Of a stretch of DNA of 64,000 bases, positions 23,058-33,897 are shown one piece after another. A program made the position numbers and the translations under genes. Position 1 is the stretch's first letter. Each line of letters opens with the position of its first letter. The stretch comes from Rhizoctonia solani. Its lineage: Eukaryota > Basidiomycota > Agaricomycetes > Cantharellales > Ceratobasidiaceae. The notes under the pieces were generated by a model. The model searched no databases. It saw only the letters and a program-made list of their open reading frames with translations, and was not told the origin of the DNA. The stretch is taken from assembly GCF_016906535.1 (NCBI RefSeq), contig NC_057376.1:1984001-2048000 (forward strand). The letters are read 5' to 3'.

Positions 23058-23348
23058 TTAAGTCCAAAGTCCTGCAGGCTGTGGTGATAAACTGCGCCGC
23101 CCAGTTTCGGAATCCCTCACAGCAATCTCCGCCCGTTTGGCGCCGGTGTACAGGCTCGCAAACCGTCGATCTTGTGCTAGTGCCGGGTTCGAAACTAAGT
23201 GAGCATCGATCCGTTCAACGAGCTCTTGATTTATCCCTTCCAACAACAACCGCAGTACATACGCCAAATCCTGGAGCGTTGCTTTTGGCTTTTGCATGTG
23301 CTGTTCACGTTGAGCTCTTTCCTTGGCTGTTCGGGCAGGGCGGACCAT
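23058..23348 (-). CDS. Small hypothetical protein
   Basis: A 96-residue single-exon frame starting at ATG 23348 (MVRPARTAKERAQREQHMQK) and ending PQPAGLWT. It is charged, Arg/Lys/Glu-rich and predicted mostly helical (LQDLAYVLRLLLEGINQELV), with no signal peptide or membrane segment. Amino-acid composition looks protein-like, but I know no relative. It could be a short exon of a longer gene or spurious. The frame stays open upstream of the ATG to about 23501. Confidence 0.35.
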   Translation of the reverse strand: MVRPARTAKERAQREQHMQKPKATLQDLAYVLRLLLEGINQELVERIDAHLVSNPALAQDRRFASLYTGAKRAEIAVRDSETGRRSLSPQPAGLWT

Positions 23349-24650
23349 GGTTGTAGCGATGACGTTGATAAAATGCACAATAAAATGAAAACAATTGGTT
23401 GCCTTTTGGAGCCTGAAAATGTCCCAATTTAGAAAGTATATGCACATTTTCCCTGAGACCCTGAGGTTGTTTGGCTCCTCAAACGTTTGTCGTGCATTCA
23501 ACCAACATTTTCGGAAGAACCAGTCAGTAAACCCAGTAAGACCTTATAAGAATGTATAACCGAATAGATTTCATTGTTTGATATATCTGCTTTGTTTCTC
23601 ACTATGCTCGTGTTGTTAGGTGCGTGTTTTGTTTGATGTAAAACTGGCGCTCCACAATCCCTTCCCTAGACCACCGAAAAATTCTCATGTGCACAATTTA
23701 TAGGAAATAATGTAAGATATCTCGTATTATCACATTTAGAGGTGAATCCAATGCCCTGATGAGTTCCTGGGTTGAACGGCCCAGCCGTTCTCCCCCACTG
23801 CCAGAACGGTAATCGGGTGAGGGCCGTAATCAGCTGACTAATGATAGTACCTAAAATCACGGAATCCGCACCTCGATGGCAGACAAGGGTGAGTTGAGGA
23901 TGCGGATTGATGGAAATACTGGTCGGATTTGGCCAGCACTCCACATATAACGCGCGATTTTTTAAGTTCAGAAGATCTGCACCTTTGGGGTCCACCATGA
24001 ACGTTCCGAGGGTTCCTGACCGAGATGCAATCGGTCTTCAGAGAACTGCACTATGCCCATGAAAGACATTGATATCGAAATCCCGGATCCATCCACTGTC
24101 CTCGGCGTTTTCCTTCCTCACCTCATCGACGTAACTTTCTACTGTAATTTATCTGCGTCTCAATTGATCTCACAGAAGCCGAGAGCATATCATACATATA
24201 TGAGTTCTGTGGTGGTTTGGCAGCTGGCAGAGCTTTATTCTGGAGGCTATGGTAGTTAAATCCAATGAGTGTAGTTATTTTGCGGCGACAATGAGGACTG
24301 AAGTTGCTTCTAACAACTCAAAGAGCCAAAACTAGAGCAAAGTGTGTAACAATAAACAGCTAGAACTCTGTTTATGACTTTTTGTTGTCGCCAAAGTTGC
24401 TTTGTATATCATAAGGTTTGGGGTAAAGAACCAAAGTTTTGTAACCGTAAGTCATTTGCTTTAGTACCAAATAGGAAGGTAGTTATTCTTGTCCAAGGTT
24501 ATGGTACAGTCGGGACTCTTGACCCGCAGCATGAGAAGACACGAGCCAAGCTTACAAATCAATAGTAAAGTGGTGCAACACGCAGCTTTTCAATACAAAG
24601 TCTATAGATCAAGAATCTGCAGGTCAAGTTCCGGCTGTGGACCCTTGTTC
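23349..24650. other. Intergenic, no supported gene
   Basis: No coding stretch with recognisable content. Open frames at 23666-23998 (minus) and 24053-24259 (plus) lack family features. The fold-back element begins at the right end. Confidence 0.4.
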
Positions 24651-25813
24651 CATGCTCGTTGATGGGCTCCGATTAAGGTGATTGAGGTCGGGATTCCAGC
24701 CATCATATTGGCTAAACGGTGATAACACCCTCAAAAGGAGCATGGAGCGAGCGAGCATGGAGTAAGCGAGCATGGAGTGAGCGAGCATGGAGTGAGAGTC
24801 TACTGTATCTTGCAAGCCACGGCATGTACATCTGGGATGACATTGTCTTACAGGGCTAGCGCAACCGTACCGGCTGCTGTGGCTTGCAATGTAACTCTCG
24901 GCAAAGGGTGCCCCTTCCTGTTGGGAGTGTGGTGATGAACTGTATACAAGCAGGGAACACACCCTTTGTGTTGGACAATAATAAATCAAAGTTCTGGTGT
25001 GTATGAACTCCAAGGTAGATGACAAAACTTCTGGAGCACTGTCAGAGAGGCGAACGGCAAAAAGAACTGGATTTCAATATGTAGGCTGGGTACAAGAAAT
25101 GTAAGGCTACAGGCCTTTCGAAAATGTTGTGGGATTCTATTTTTTTTTACTCAACCGGTTGTTTGGTGACTTTGTCCGCGGAACGTACCGCACGTGAGTT
25201 TGCCACCCATATGAGTACCTACTCCACTCGAGTGCCGAATCTTGTGGTCACTCCAGGTGCTTCACAATGCCATCAACGCGTAATAGAACACCTGAGATAC
25301 GTGCGCGCATCGTTCACCAGCGCTTGAAGGAGAGGCGGCCCGCCGCTGAATGCGCGGGGCTTCCCGGGCGATCCCAACAGAGGTTGATGTTCGATATATG
25401 CATTTGTTCGGTGTAGTGTGCCATCGAGGAGCACATCCATCTGGTACCTGATATCAGGGTGGCGACTCACGTGCGGGGGTTCCGTGAACAACGTCACCAA
25501 ACAACCAGCGGAGTAAAAAAATCTAATCTCACAACACTTCCGAAAGGGCTGTATATACGAAGTGGTCTTCCAGATTAGGCCCATAGGGAGTTATTTATTG
25601 ACTTGGATTAGGTATTGCGCTAGTAGGGTTTAGGCTCCAATGCTTGTCAGTCCTGTGTGGTGTAGATATATCAATTAATTAATGCATGTACATAGAATAT
25701 CACAGTAAACTCTCACTCCATGCTCCTTTTGAGGGTGTTCATCACTGTTTAGCCAATAGGGTGGCTGGAATCCCGACTTCAGCCACCTTGATTGGAGCCC
25801 ATCAACGAGCATG
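24651..25813. mobile_element. Fold-back / terminal-inverted-repeat element, non-autonomous
   Basis: The outer left arm (24651 to about 24750, beginning CATGCTCGTTGATGGGCTCC) reappears reverse-complemented at about 25712-25813, with the same landmarks in order: GGTCGGGATTCCAGCC, TTGGCTAAAC, and AAAAGGAGCATGGAG. A second inverted pair lies further in: 25109-25209 (AGGCCTTTCG, GTTGTTTGGTGAC, CACGTGAG) against 25459-25553. Arms are about 80-90% matched by eye, so the element is old. No transposase frame and no clear target-site duplication at the ends were found. A composite of two insertions is possible. Confidence 0.75.
24739..24798. repeat. 15-bp tandem repeat, four units
   Basis: Four consecutive 15-mers of the form AGCATGGAGTGAGCG, with one or two changes per unit. 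The opposite arm of the fold-back element holds a single unit, so the array expanded in the left arm only. Confidence 0.85.
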
Positions 25814-26612
25814 ATTTTATAGGAATCACCTGTAGCGGAGCTCGGCTCCGAAGACCGCCGAGCTCTTCCTTACAAAGAAAGCACATGTATTTACGTATCC
25901 ACAGCGGCAAACATGAGGCGCGATCATGTGTGCTGACTGTCGATCTGTATGATATATATACACAGATTGAATGACTCAAATAATATATGGGCTACGGTTT
26001 GAGAACTGAAAAGGGCAAGAAAATGGGGTACGGGACGCCTCTTGACTGATAGTATAAAAAGACGATCATATAGACTGATGAACGGTGTACTTATTCTTTT
26101 CTTTAACTTTGAATCGAGGAATCTCGATACTCAACGCCCCTTGTCCAACTCAGCACTCGAAGCATCTCATCGCTTATTTTTCAATACACTAAGTACGCGA
26201 AGATTATCTGATTTTATTACTAGCTACGTTACATCTCCGAAAACCTCGCAGATTTGCAGTTTGGGTGGCTATCGCTCATAACTATTTTAGAAGGTGGGGG
26301 GATAGGTGTGTGCGTGGAAGGGTCGGTGCGAGCGAGGATGGGATATAGTGCAAGATAAACGGATCATATGCGCGTAAATGATCGGACCACAGGCAAGGTA
26401 TAGTGAGCGGCTGGGAGCAAGTAGTCACTTATAGATATATGTAAACACTGGCTGGTGAGCCTTTTCATGTTCTGAACCACAGCCACAATGTACGCGCAGT
26501 TCGATCAACCAGTTTTATAGATCAATTTAGCGAGTATATAAGCACCAGGAATACCAGAAGCTCTGCTCGGACAGCTGTAGTTGGCCTCAACTGAAAACCC
26601 ACGAAATTATTT

Positions 26613-26670
26613 GGTGTGGCTCGGAGCCGGCGAGGAGTCCAGCGCGGACTTATTCGTCAGGGAGTCCTCC
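26613..26670. repeat. Short dispersed repeat, copy 1
   Basis: GGTGTGGCTCGGAGCCGG followed by a stretch ending GCGGACTTATTCGTCAGGG. A close copy in the same orientation is at 53373-53430. It probably marks the end of a degenerate element. Confidence 0.6.
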
Positions 26671-26684
26671 AATCTAGGCAGCAA

Positions 26685-26707
26685 ACGGGTGAATTAGATT
26701 CACCCGT
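26685..26707. repeat. Short hairpin
   Basis: ACGGGTGAA and TTCACCCGT form a perfect 9-bp inverted repeat with a 5-nt loop, 15 bp beyond the short dispersed repeat. Confidence 0.55.
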
Positions 26708-27114
26708 GGATAAAGATTTTCTTGCCATCCTGCTAGTAGACTTCAAGCAATCTTTTCTGTGGCTGCAGTATGCCCGCTGCTTGCTCCAAATATAGCCTTG
26801 GTTTCAAAGATTTGTAATTGCAGGAGATATAAGCAGGCAAAGCTGGTCGTGGGTTAATCTGATTCATCCGTTTTACTCCCTACTCCAATCCCGTCCGTCA
26901 TCACGCGGCCGCCCATATCACCAGAGTCTCACACGGTTTTATACTAGTTAGTTCGACGTAGTGGATCTATTTACTCACGCGGGGCCGCGGAACTGAATGG
27001 GTACTACATCTATTATCGGTAATATGATACAGTTATAACGCCGCAAGAAAGAATTACCAAAGGAGGTATCTATCTTGAATATCTAATTTCCAGTCTTTCT
27101 CAATCAATATACTT

Positions 27115-27480
27115 GGCCTTGGGCCGGCACAGCAAAAAGGGGAGGAAGAAGCGCTAGGATAGTGAGAAGAAACAGAACGACCGGGACCGGTGGGCGAAGC
27201 AAGATGGGGGCCGGAGGGCGGAACGCCGCACCGGGAGCCACCGGGGCCGCGCCACCGAGCGAGCTGGGTGGGCGGCCAAACCCAGTCGTCTGCAGAAAAA
27301 GGTGCGGGTGGGCGGGACTACAGAAAAAACGGGGAAACACGAGTGAATGGGACGGGGTAAGCGCCGGACTATGTATTGCCAATGGGGTGTACATGTGTGG
27401 ACATAGGATAAATCGTGCAAACCCGGCCTGAACGGCCCAGTATAAGTTTTGCGGCCTACACAGGCTCCGTCGCAAAACTC
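27115..27480. mobile_element. GC-rich dispersed repeat, copy A
   Basis: Starts GGCCTTGGGCC and ends near GCAAAACTC. It shares several blocks in the same order with 43645-44087, including the 20-mer GAGCTGGGTGGGCGGCCAAA and CGGCCCAGTATAA near the 3' end. It contains no conserved protein frame. The class is unresolved: SINE-like, solo LTR or another non-autonomous element. Confidence 0.75.
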
Positions 27481-28031
27481 CATTTAGCCATCATAAAGGT
27501 ATCACAGCGAATAAGACATGGTATCATCCACCTGCTCTCCGAGACCATGGTAAGCACTGGCGATCCAAGTAGTTATGATAAATGTTATCAGTGATATGAC
27601 GGCCAGAATAGGTAGGATTGTGATACATGGAATTGTAGGGCCCTGTAAAGGAGTAGCTTTAACAATCGTTAGCAATGAGTAATATACGAGATAGACTTGT
27701 GATGAGACAGGAACGAACGAGATAAACAGCCTAGACAAGTGATTCAAAGTTATCGAGTCAGTGAGGCTATCGAAGTCAATCAGTTCTAAAAGTTATTATT
27801 GCGGTTGGCAAAATGGTTTGCCAACCGCAATAAGGAATACCAGGCTTACAAAACCTTCGTAGCAAAAGTCAAACAGGTATTACATCGCAGACCCAAGATC
27901 AAGCCTACCCCGTTCAAACTCGGTATACATGGCAAAAACTGTTAATTCAATCGAAATCATGAGAAAATACAATACACGATTGATCACTGAACCTTCATAT
28001 TGCATTCATACTATATACCAGAGCAGATAAC
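27481..28031. other. Intergenic, with perfect hairpin
   Basis: An open frame at 27502-27747 (minus) encodes a hydrophobic stretch but lacks an ATG, so it is not called. The notable item is the hairpin at 27796-27833. Confidence 0.4.
27796..27833. repeat. Perfect 17-bp hairpin
   Basis: TTATTGCGGTTGGCAAA (27796-27812) is exactly reverse-complemented at 27817-27833 with a 4-nt loop ATGG. It lies about 200 bp past the eIF3c stop codon. It could be a miniature transposon remnant or a structured RNA element. Confidence 0.8.
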
Positions 28032-30805
28032 TCACGCCCTCACACCAGCCACACCCATCCGGCTACCCAACCCCTGCGCGAATCGTCCACCCCGGCCACT
28101 GCCGCCACCACCACCTCTTGGCCTACCCTGACCGCCTCTCCTACGACCTTCTCCACCGGCGCCGGTTCCTCCACCCAAGCCAGCACCTTCACGGTCTCCA
28201 CGGTCGCCCCATCCGCCTCCGCCTTCTCGTCCGCCTACACGCATGTCGAGCGCCTTTTCGGTCATTTCGACCAAGTTGGCTGCGCGTTCAGCGAGGGCAA
28301 GTGCGGACGCTTGGGTCCTGTTGACTTCGGTGCGGCGGAAGACGACGGCCTTGGCTGCCGAATCAAGGGATGCGAGTTCGTCGTTCCAGATCATGCGGGA
28401 GACGATAGAGGTGGTTTGACTGGCGGAAAGGGAGAATGTGCGTTGCAAAAACTCAAGAGAGAGCGAGGTGTAGTGCGGAGAGTATGTAAAGAGGTATGTC
28501 CTTAGGGACTCTTCTTGGATACGCCTTACAAATACCCCAGTCAGTAAATGTGCAACGTATATGCGTCTGTTTCACATACTGTCCGAGCATCTCTTTCACT
28601 CCCTCGCTCTCAGCTCCCATCAAGCTCCAGATCTTGATTCCGACAATCAACTCCTTGCACCGTTCCCATTCACCAGCCAACAACGCCCGTGTGGCCTGGA
28701 CAACACAATCCCTCGTGCTCTCGGGGGACCAGCAAACGCCTGGCGGTCGGCAAACTCGAGCAACCGACGGAACGGCTTGCTGATCGCCTTGGTCTGCTCG
28801 GCAGCAATAAGAGGCGCCTCGACCAACATACACGACACAAGGAAGACCGCCTCGGCAAGTTCGGTATTGATGTGTACGTGGAAGGGAAGCAGGACTCGAG
28901 TGGCGGCGGGAGTCTCGGTTCCTCGTGGTCCTGTACCTTGCGCGAGGAGTTCCTTTACTCGCTGGGTAGCAAAGATGTCCCCGAGCACGCCATGGGCCTC
29001 CTTGATCATTCCTCGCCTGAATGCGCTCAAACCGAGTTGCACGACCGCGCGGTTGAATAGGATCTGTGTTTGCGCGTCGGCGCTGTTGATCGACTCTTGG
29101 ACGTGGGACATCAAGAGCATGTCACGAGCCCTGGGGAAGTCGTTCTGGAGACCAGTGTGATAAATGTGGGCAAGCATCGCACGGGTGCGGAGAAGTGGCG
29201 AGGGGGATTTGTAGAGTTTAGTGGCCAGAGAGGCAATGAGTTCGGAAGTGGGAGGCAATGGTGAAGGCGGATTAGGCAAATTGGACTCGAAATGTTGAAT
29301 CACTGCGTCAGGCTAGAAAGGCAATGTCAGCAATAACACTTTTGTGTTAGAATCGGCATACCTTGCAATAAATGTGTTCCAGCCGTTTGATGATAACGCG
29401 ATGCATGGCGTCCTCTAGTTTCCGAACTTCAAAGTACCGTTGAGCCAAGACAGTCAGCGCATATAGGCCAGGTTCATCCTTTAATCTCTCGACATATTCG
29501 GTACCATGAGGATCGATGTTCAACAAGCTCTTGTTGAATTCGTCTTCTATCCTCTCGACACTCGCAACAATACTTCCACGGACAACAACTGGTTTTCCAT
29601 CGGTAGGCACTCGCTCGACAGATTCATCATAGTCCTCGGTAGTTTCGGTCACAATATACAGAGGCTCAGTGATCAATAACTCGATCAAGTTATTGATTTC
29701 GCGGAGGGCCTTTTTCCAAAGTTCGATGGGCATGAACGAAGCAGTCGGGTTGTAATCAAAGCGTGCCGAAATGAGAGTAAGCAAAACGCGGATCTTGCCG
29801 TAGGGAGTCACAGCCGTAGGGAGAACCCTCTCAAGAAGATGGATTTGCTCATTGCGATCGGTATTCTAAACACAATATGAGTGATTGAACTTGGATTCAT
29901 TTTAGCTTGCATACCTTCTTTCCACGGGCCTCTTGGATAGCGAGCAAATTCTTGAAGAGGGCTTCGGTGCTGAACGTCATCGTTTTGCCAGAACGGCCAA
30001 CAGTCTTGAACGTCGGATCCTCCTCTTCCTCGTCTCCTTTCTTCTTCTTCAGCCTTGGCCTTCTTCGCTTTAGGGGGAGCCTGAACCACAGGCTCCTTGT
30101 TCTCCTCCTTTCGGTACTTGTCGGGATCCTCCTCGAAGGACTTGATCGCTACTTCATATTCTTTTGTGGACTTGCGGAGCTTTTGCTTCATGCCGTTGAG
30201 CGCGCGAGCATTGGTAGCGTTCATCTTCTTGGCTGCGGATTTTTCACGATTTTGAGCATCAGTGATATCCTTTTCCAGTGATTTCAAAAGTTCAAGGAAG
30301 AACGAAGGAACCGGATCTGAGAGATTGGTTTGGCGCTGGACAAGACGGAGCAATTTGTCGAATTCTGATACAATACCACATAAGTACTAAATAGGTAATA
30401 CGAGTCATATTGACTCGCCATTGTTGATTGCATTCCAGTCGTTAATTTTGAGCGCGTTGTCGATTGCATTTCCGGTGCCCTGCATTTCCTCCAATCGACG
30501 ATCCTTGGCGCTCTTGACGATCCTCGGTGCATCATCGTCGCTATCCGAGTCGGAAGCGCCACCAGCCATAAAGCGGCTAGGACCCTTTTTCTTTCCTTCG
30601 CTGTCATCACTGTCGCTGTCGCCGTCGGTCTCATCGCTGCTATCACTACTGGAACGCCACTACCAGTCTTCAAGAATCGGGACATGGGCTTCTTGGAGCC
30701 GCAGGGGCAGGAGCCTCGTCATCGGAGGCGTCGGAGAGCAATTCCTCCTCTTCCGAGCTCGAACTATCAGAGTCACTATCGCCTTGGGCGGAAAAAGCGA
30801 GACAT
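28032..30805 (-). CDS. NIP1: Translation initiation factor eIF3 subunit c (Nip1)
   Basis: Core eIF3 subunit that scaffolds the 43S preinitiation complex in the cytosol. ATG at 30805 begins MSRFFR, followed by the acidic block DSDSDSSSSEEEELLSD, the MSRFLKTGSG block, APRIVKSAKDRRLEEMQGTG and INDWNAINN. Then come PSFFLELLKSLEKDITDAQ, the NARALNGMKQKLRK coiled segment, MTPYGKIRVLLTLISARFDY, YIKRLEHIYCK-type region, LYHTGLQNDFPRARDMLLMS-like helices of the PCI region (read as AHIYHTGLQNDFPRAR), IKIWSLMGAESEGVKEML, and a C-terminal Gly/Arg-rich RGG tail ending GMGVAGVRA-like residues (GSRMGVAGVRA). About five one-base frame breaks (near 30787, 30697, 30652, 30040 and 28725) interrupt otherwise perfect family sequence. 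For an essential gene these are best explained as consensus indel errors. It is divergent with OSCP. Confidence 0.92.
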
Positions 30806-30931
30806 GATTCAGTCCGTTGGTGATGGCAAGAGTACCGTAGGGCAAATTTAACGCCACTTGGAACCAAACATCTCCACCTTGACATGATGTAAGCAGCACA
30901 GCCACTCGCAATTCTCTCACCACCATTCACC
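30806..30931. promoter_or_regulatory. 126-bp bidirectional promoter, eIF3c / OSCP
   Basis: Only 126 bp separate the ATG of eIF3c (minus) from the ATG of OSCP (plus). Both untranslated leaders and both promoters must fit in it or extend into the neighbouring coding sequence. The OSCP side is C/A-rich just before its ATG (TCTCACCACCATTCACC). No TATA box is seen. Confidence 0.75.
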
Positions 30932-31755
30932 ATGCTCGCTGCTCGTCGTGTTGCTGCCGCCGCTTCCCGTGTGCCTCTCCAGTAAGAACTAGCCTAAATT
31001 GGACACTGAAATCTGCGCTCAAATTATTCTATTCTTTATTTTTAATTTATTATAGGCAGCAGCGTAATGCGTCGCTGATCGCGAGCAAGTATGCCCAAGC
31101 ACTTTTCGGAGCTGCGTCGAAGAATGCGCAGACACTGAACAAGGTCCAATCCGAGCTGACCTCTATCTCCAACAACCTCCGGGAGGTCCCTACCTTGTCG
31201 GCGTTGTGTCGAACCCGACGCTTTCCGCATCTGATCGCAAGAGCGGACTCGATGCGATCTATGCGGCTGCTGCCCCCAAGGGTTCCAAGGAACCCGTAAC
31301 CCCGATTACCAAGAACTTGTTTGAAGTCCTGTCCGAAATGGACGCTTGGGCGAGACCAACGATGTCATTTCCAGCTTCAACGAGCTCGTCAGCAAGCACA
31401 AGGGTGAACTCGAAGTTGTCGTTACCAGCGCTGCTCCTCTTGAGAAGGGCATGTTGTCTAAACTCGAGACCACCCTCAAGTCCAGCCAGGCTGCGTCTCA
31501 GGCCAAGTCGGTTCGGGTGACCAACAAGGTGAGTTGATCGGGTCTAGTGATCTACCCTATTCATTAATTTAAATTTCTCCAATAGGTCAACCATCTATTC
31601 TCGGTGGACTCCTTGTTGACTTTGGCGACAAGACGATCGATTTGAGCGTTTCTTCCAAGGTTAACAGGCTCAACGCTCTCCTCCAGCGTGAGTATTTATG
31701 CTCCGATTTCACCCGCGTGCAGCGACCCTGACAAACTTCCCCAGAATCCGTCTAA
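30932..31755 (+). CDS. ATP5: Mitochondrial ATP synthase OSCP (subunit 5)
   Basis: Peripheral-stalk subunit joining F1 to Fo on the matrix side of the inner membrane. ATG at 30932 starts an import sequence (MLAARRVAAAASRVPLQ) interrupted by an intron, then RNASLIASKYAQALFGAAS, LTSISNNLREVP, SNPTLSASDRKSGLDAIY, LGETNDVISSFNELV, GELEVVVTSAAPLEKGML, SVRVTNK and, after an intron, SILGGLLVDFGDKTIDLSV, SSKVNRLNALLQ and a small last exon giving QSV-stop. Three one-base losses at short homopolymers (near 31205, 31336 and 31591) break the frame while the protein itself is otherwise family-perfect. I read them as sequence errors in an essential gene. Length of about 210 residues is normal. Confidence 0.92.
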
Positions 31756-32132
31756 CGAGCCCGCCATGTAGATAGACTGCTAGACTACCTTTGCAGGGAG
31801 CCTGAATTAAAAATGACATTATTGCTGTCGCGTACAATCATAGGATGGATGTTCGTCTTGATATGCATGAGTTCGTGTAAATCCGGATATATGGCATCAC
31901 ATAAGCACGGCGTTTGCCTCGCGAATGAAACTAGAGCCGATTCCACCACAATACCTACGCCGCATGACCAACTCGTATTTGCCTCGCTGTTTGTCGTACG
32001 CGAACCCGATTGGCTCATACACCTCCTGATTCCTATCGCGGTAACCCACACACACGAGTCCTATATCTTAACTCGTGCTATTCAGAGTAACTGGCCACGC
32101 ACACCCTTTCAGAATCACCACTCCATCAACCT
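31756..32132. other. Intergenic, no supported gene
   Basis: Between the OSCP stop and the next gene. No coding or repeat signal. Confidence 0.4.
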
Positions 32133-33580
32133 CATGGCCGCGCTTGTACCCTATGATAACTTTCCCTCTCCGGTGGCTGGTCAGTACCAACTCTGCCCCA
32201 TTCTTCTTCTTTGCCTCTGAGTGATCTTGACTCTCGAGCTCCGTGGCCCCATCCAAAAAGGGCATTTGTACCTTGAAAAAGTGCAGGTACAGCCATCGAG
32301 CTTATCTCACCATAGATCAGCCACTAGGTAAATCTTCATAAAGTAAGCATGCTTCAAGCCGGATCCCATATTTCGTATTGAGTTTATTGATCTATGCTCC
32401 AGGGGATCCTGGAACGATGTCGACATTTATCGAAATGAATCTCGCAGTCTACAGGACTGAACGTCGATCAAAGACCATCAAGGACGAATCGGTAGACTGG
32501 GTTCCATACTACGTTCTCGCCTACGGGACTCTGGCCGAAACCAACGAAGTGCTCTCCCCAGTCGTGGGTCCATTACAAATCCAATGGCATATATGTATCC
32601 TAGCTAACTCGATGCCATGATGGGTTGGGGACAGTGTTATCTCGACGATATAGATATTTACAGCTGCATAATTGCCGAATGTGGAGGAACCGTCACCCTA
32701 ACCAAGCCGCAGCGCAACCCGAACAAGAAGCGGGACTGCACATTCCGTATCACTTTTGAGGGCGGCGACCATACGTTTCGAGGTGTATTGCAGGACGACA
32801 GGGCCGAGTGGGAGTGGAAAGGCGTATATTTATGCAATCAGCAAAAGACACATCTCAAGTCGTATGCACCCCAAGTCCCATATTCCCATTCGTTCTATGA
32901 AATCAAGAAACATTCTCCGGCCGATAGTGACTCGCCGGCATCGTCGCGATCCAGCTCAGACTTCAAGACTGGTAGTTTTGTTCATACGCGGGTAGTGGCG
33001 GTGGCAGCTACGCATGTTCCATTCGGACTTCGGTGTATGGTGTAATTCCCTGATCGAAGAACCGGACGATGAGCCCTCGACGCAAGCCATTACGCCCAAC
33101 AAGTACGACGCTCTCATCAAGGAGTGGTCATCCATTTCGACGGCGACGGCGACGATGATATATGCCCACGCGGAAAAGAAGAATGCACTCGATACGTCTC
33201 CCACATCAATGACCACTGATTCGAAGCGTCTGACGATCCCAACCTCCTGGCCGCATAACCCGCTCTCAATCCCGTCTCCAGTACGCAGCAAATCACGCAT
33301 GAAGTTGCTTACTACTGGCTTCGACAATCCGAACGCTTTACAAATACCTCGTTCTTTTACTCCCTTTACCGAGGCGTCCAACGATTCGTTCTATAGCATT
33401 GATGCGGAAGATATCCAAAATGACACAACCCCACTCCCTGCCCGCCCACGCCATATATCCCTGAGATACCTAGCCAGTCGGATCCGGATGATGATTATGT
33501 GGTGCTTTATAGGGCTTGGCGGTGCGAGCCATCGGATGATGTGGTACTTTGGACATGAAGTGGACAACACTCTCGCTTGA
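32133..33580 (+). CDS. Hypothetical protein with C-terminal membrane segment
   Basis: Not recognised. ATG at 32133 gives MAALVPYDNFPSPVA with a donor right after it. Further exons read LTLELRGPIQKGHLYLEKVQ (about 32225-32290), a block near 32395-32590, IDIYSCIIAECGGTVTLTK to the region FRITFEGGDHTFRGVLQDD (about 32650-32850), and a long last stretch (33014-33580) with LIEEPDDEPSTQAITPNKYD and LTTGFDNPNALQIPRSFTPF. A short hydrophobic segment (MIMWCFIGLGGAS) lies close to the C-terminus at residues about 25 from the end, suggesting a tail-anchored protein. The exon joins between 32290 and 32650 are uncertain, as frames change there. It may be one gene with several introns, or two. Confidence 0.5.
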
Positions 33581-33897
33581 ATGCTAACGATGGCCGGACG
33601 GATAAAACGCATAGAATTAAAGGTGGGGCAGGGGAATGTGTTGTTATGACTTGGTTTACGACTCAGGGGAGCGTTCCTTGCTGGCAAAGGACATCCATGA
33701 TATGGTCTCTGATCATGAATGCAAATTGCCTATGAAATCATGTATATGAATCGACAATGCACGAATATGTATTAGTATAGCTAATCGACAGGAAATAGAT
33801 TCCGTTAAATGATCAATCATCAAAGTCAGACTATCAATACAAGATCGTTAGTCCCAGGTCGAGGTAGAATGTTCTCTACTTACTTTAATTTTTAGAA
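33581..33897. other. Convergent 3' intergenic region
   Basis: Lies between the stop codons of the hypothetical gene (plus) and the F-box composite gene (minus). It is AT-rich and consistent with two terminators. No gene seen. Confidence 0.5.

Larger units (their letters stand above)
25814..27114. other. Gene-free, repeat-bearing region
   Basis: No gene recognised. It holds a short dispersed repeat at 26613-26670 and a hairpin at 26685-26707 (both listed). The base pattern and lack of conserved frames suggest transposon debris. Confidence 0.45.

Noticed and set aside
24739..24798. Regular 15-bp repeats considered as a CRISPR-like array
   Set aside because: Units are contiguous without spacers, and the sequence is eukaryotic; it is a simple tandem repeat in a fold-back element.
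27502..27747. 81-codon hydrophobic minus-strand frame as a small membrane protein
   Set aside because: No ATG at its start, no neighbouring exon, and an AT-rich context that easily gives hydrophobic frames.
28561..29303. Long frames on the plus strand opposite eIF3c
   Set aside because: The minus strand encodes recognisable eIF3c PCI-region sequence; the plus frames have no family features.
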